DNA of 42,834 nt, from positions 1 to 42,834 of the forward strand of contig NZ_FNNQ01000020.1 of assembly GCF_900106775.1 (NCBI RefSeq). Direction: 5' to 3'. Positions 41,851 to 42,834 of this stretch are shown piece by piece. A program made the translations under genes and the position numbers. The stretch's first letter is position 1; each line of letters starts with the position of its first letter. Source of the stretch: Marininema mesophilum. GTDB taxonomy: Bacteria > Bacillota > Bacilli > Thermoactinomycetales > DSM-45169. The notes beneath the pieces are model-generated. The model was not told where the DNA came from. It did not search any database and saw nothing but the letters and a program-made list of their open reading frames with translations.

Positions 41851-42528
41851 ATGGAACATCCAATCCATGTGTTTTATGTAAAGATCCCTCAGATACCTAT
41901 ACCTAGACTTACCCCCTATTTGTCTATCTTAGATGAAGAAGAAAAGTGCGTTTTTCATCGATATAAAGTGGACCATAAGAAGGTGGAGTTTTTACTAGGC
42001 CGTTTATTGCTAAAAGGTGTACTGGCTAAAAAATTAAGAGTCTCCCCTCATGAAATAGCCTTTAGTAAAAACGAATATGGTAAACTTTTTCTCATACAAA
42101 ATAGCGAGCCAGCCATACACTTTAATCTCTCTCACACAAAAGGCCTCTTAGCTTGTGTTGTCACTAAAGGAGTGGAAGTGGGCATTGATGTAGAAGGTAC
42201 CGAAGAGGACCATCTTGAGGTGATGAAAACGGTATTTGTTGACCAAGAGATCTCCTATATACAGAATCAGAAGGACCTACAGCATCAGAAAGAAGCCTTC
42301 TATCTGATTTGGACACGGAAGGAGGCCGTGATGAAAGCGATTGGGAAGGGTTTTTCCCTTCCACCTCTCTCTTTCTCGGTGCCCGTGGATAGGAATCATG
42401 ATAATGCCTTCACCTATTTCACAGACACACCTACGGAAGGCTTCCTACTATCCTGTGCAATCAAAGAAACAGCTATTGAGCCGAACTGGTGTATCCAAGA
42501 AGTTTTGTGGGGAGAATTACTTGATTAA
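41851..42528 (+). CDS. Sfp-type 4'-phosphopantetheinyl transferase
   Basis: 225 residues. It attaches the phosphopantetheine arm of CoA to carrier proteins of NRPS, PKS or lysine pathways. All Sfp motifs are present: FLLGRLLLKGVL, HFNLSHTKG (substrate loop), GIDVEGTEE (Mg-binding Asp/Glu) and WTRKEAVMKAIGKG. ATG start with AAAGGATC upstream. No carrier-protein gene lies in this window, and the hydrazine operon has no carrier, so the target is elsewhere. Converges with the fragment at 42525. Confidence 0.9.
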   Translation: MEHPIHVFYVKIPQIPIPRLTPYLSILDEEEKCVFHRYKVDHKKVEFLLGRLLLKGVLAKKLRVSPHEIAFSKNEYGKLFLIQNSEPAIHFNLSHTKGLLACVVTKGVEVGIDVEGTEEDHLEVMKTVFVDQEISYIQNQKDLQHQKEAFYLIWTRKEAVMKAIGKGFSLPPLSFSVPVDRNHDNAFTYFTDTPTEGFLLSCAIKETAIEPNWCIQEVLWGELLD

Positions 42529-42636
42529 TTGACATCAGTGATGTTCAGCATTTTCTCAAAAGCCACATCAGGATTTGACGTACCATTGATAGATAGCCAT
42601 TCTTGAAAATCCCCTTCATATATAGTTCCTTCATGT
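42525..42636 (-). pseudogene. 3' tail of an unknown gene adjoining the transposon end
   Basis: In-frame coding-like tail EGTIYEGDFQEWLSINGTSN, then PDVAFEKMLNITDVN and TAA, with no start of its own. It begins exactly where the IS200/IS605-type right end stops, so it may be the interrupted C-terminus of a gene disrupted by the insertion. Family unknown. It overlaps the PPTase stop by 4 nt tail to tail. Confidence 0.4.
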
Positions 42637-42705
42637 TGACACTCCCACAGCTGAAGCAGTGGGATTCTTGGGAACTCCCGTCTACTGACAGGATATACTC
42701 CAAGC
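42637..42705 (-). ncRNA. Right end of IS200/IS605-type element, putative omega-RNA 3' part
   Basis: Between the tnpB stop and the presumed element end there are about 70 nt containing the hairpin CCCACTGCTTCAGCTGTGGG (42644-42663, minus strand) and the closing GGGAGTGTCAAC. This is the usual layout of IS605-type right ends: subterminal hairpin for the HUH transposase and, in TnpB systems, the scaffold of the guiding omega-RNA. The RNA would extend upstream into tnpB, and the adjacent flank (42636 downward) would be its guide. Exact ends not determined. Confidence 0.5.
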
Positions 42706-42834
42706 TTAAACGGTCTGCCCAACCGCAAAAATCTTTAGTCCTTCTTGCAAGATGTTCTTGGATGCATTGATGTCTCGGTCATGGTGAGAGTGGCACGTAG
42801 GGCATATCCATGAGCGAAGATTCAGGTTCTTCAC
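42706..42834 (-). mobile_element. tnpB: IS200/IS605-family TnpB (OrfB), C-terminal end; runs off the window
   Basis: The last 42 codons show the zinc-finger half and final RuvC motif of TnpB: LRSWICPTCHSHHDRDINAS (second CxxC, catalytic Asp in HDRDINASKN), then NILQEGLKIFAVGQTV and TAA. This is the conserved tail of the RNA-guided nuclease ancestral to Cas12. The rest lies outside the window, so intactness cannot be judged. Confidence 0.85.

Noticed and set aside
42525..42728. Intact 67-residue gene
   Set aside because: Its first half is transposon right-end DNA (hairpin and tnpB stop region); only the last 37 codons look coding, so it is treated as an interrupted tail.

Overview
The window comes from a low-to-mid GC, endospore-forming Firmicute of the order Bacillales. 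The evidence is Bacillus-type gene content and order: a split ada methyltransferase pair, AzlCD, CydAB, a YheH/YheI (BmrD/BmrC-type) heterodimeric exporter, QueG with HEAT repeats, a YhbH sporulation fragment and an Ena-like spore-appendage protein. Strong purine-rich ribosome sites and frequent GTG/TTG starts agree. A Thermoactinomycetaceae-like lineage is my guess, not a demonstration.

Left end (1-1600): a small membrane protein at the edge, AdaA with an apparent ATT start or a start-proximal frameshift, and a LysR regulator reduced to its DNA-binding domain. Next (1584-11013, minus strand) is the most interesting region, an eight-gene, tightly packed operon with overlaps or gaps of at most 22 nt. 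Transcription order: FAD amino-acid N-hydroxylase (lysine N6-hydroxylase type), class III aminotransferase, DAO-type FAD oxidase, GlmS-type SIS isomerase without glutaminase, leaderless LivJ/AmiC-like binding protein, GGCT-like/cupin protein, free-standing MetRS-like protein, aspartokinase. N-hydroxylase plus cupin plus MetRS-like enzyme is the signature of hydrazine synthetases (the s56-p1, triacsin and pyrazofurin/formycin type), which join N6-hydroxylysine to another amino acid through an N-N bond. Here cupin and MetRS are separate genes, and the cupin carries a GGCT-like N-terminal domain. I propose an undescribed hydrazine natural-product pathway. The oxidase would release the hydrazine, the aminotransferase could regenerate lysine, and the aspartokinase could boost lysine supply.

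11.0-13.1 kb is a scarred junction: a frameshifted IS3-family OrfA and the C-terminal part of yhbH. 13.1-22.4 kb is rich in surface and spore genes: an Ena-like protein, a tandem S13 D,D-carboxypeptidase whose first domain has lost its catalytic motifs, two secreted repeat proteins with related signal peptides, and a seven-repeat FG-GAP propeller fused to HYR-like domains. The last three are interleaved with a decayed phage packaging module (HNH, two terS copies, terL; all minus strand). 23.3-32.1 kb holds ordinary metabolic and membrane genes: an alpha/beta hydrolase, a YjdF-like protein, azlCD, cydAB, an amidase-domain protein, a TRIC-type channel and a GNAT acetyltransferase.

32.1-40.5 kb (minus strand) carries the heterodimeric ABC exporter and then nucleic-acid maintenance genes: ogt, queG, rnhA, a COG3044-type ATPase and a family-4 uracil-DNA glycosylase. 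The right end has a HAD phosphatase and an Sfp-type phosphopantetheinyl transferase (plus strand). They are followed by the 3' end of an IS200/IS605-type tnpB with its right-end hairpin and probable omega-RNA, adjoining the tail of another reading frame.

All functional calls come from reading motifs by eye; no database search was run.
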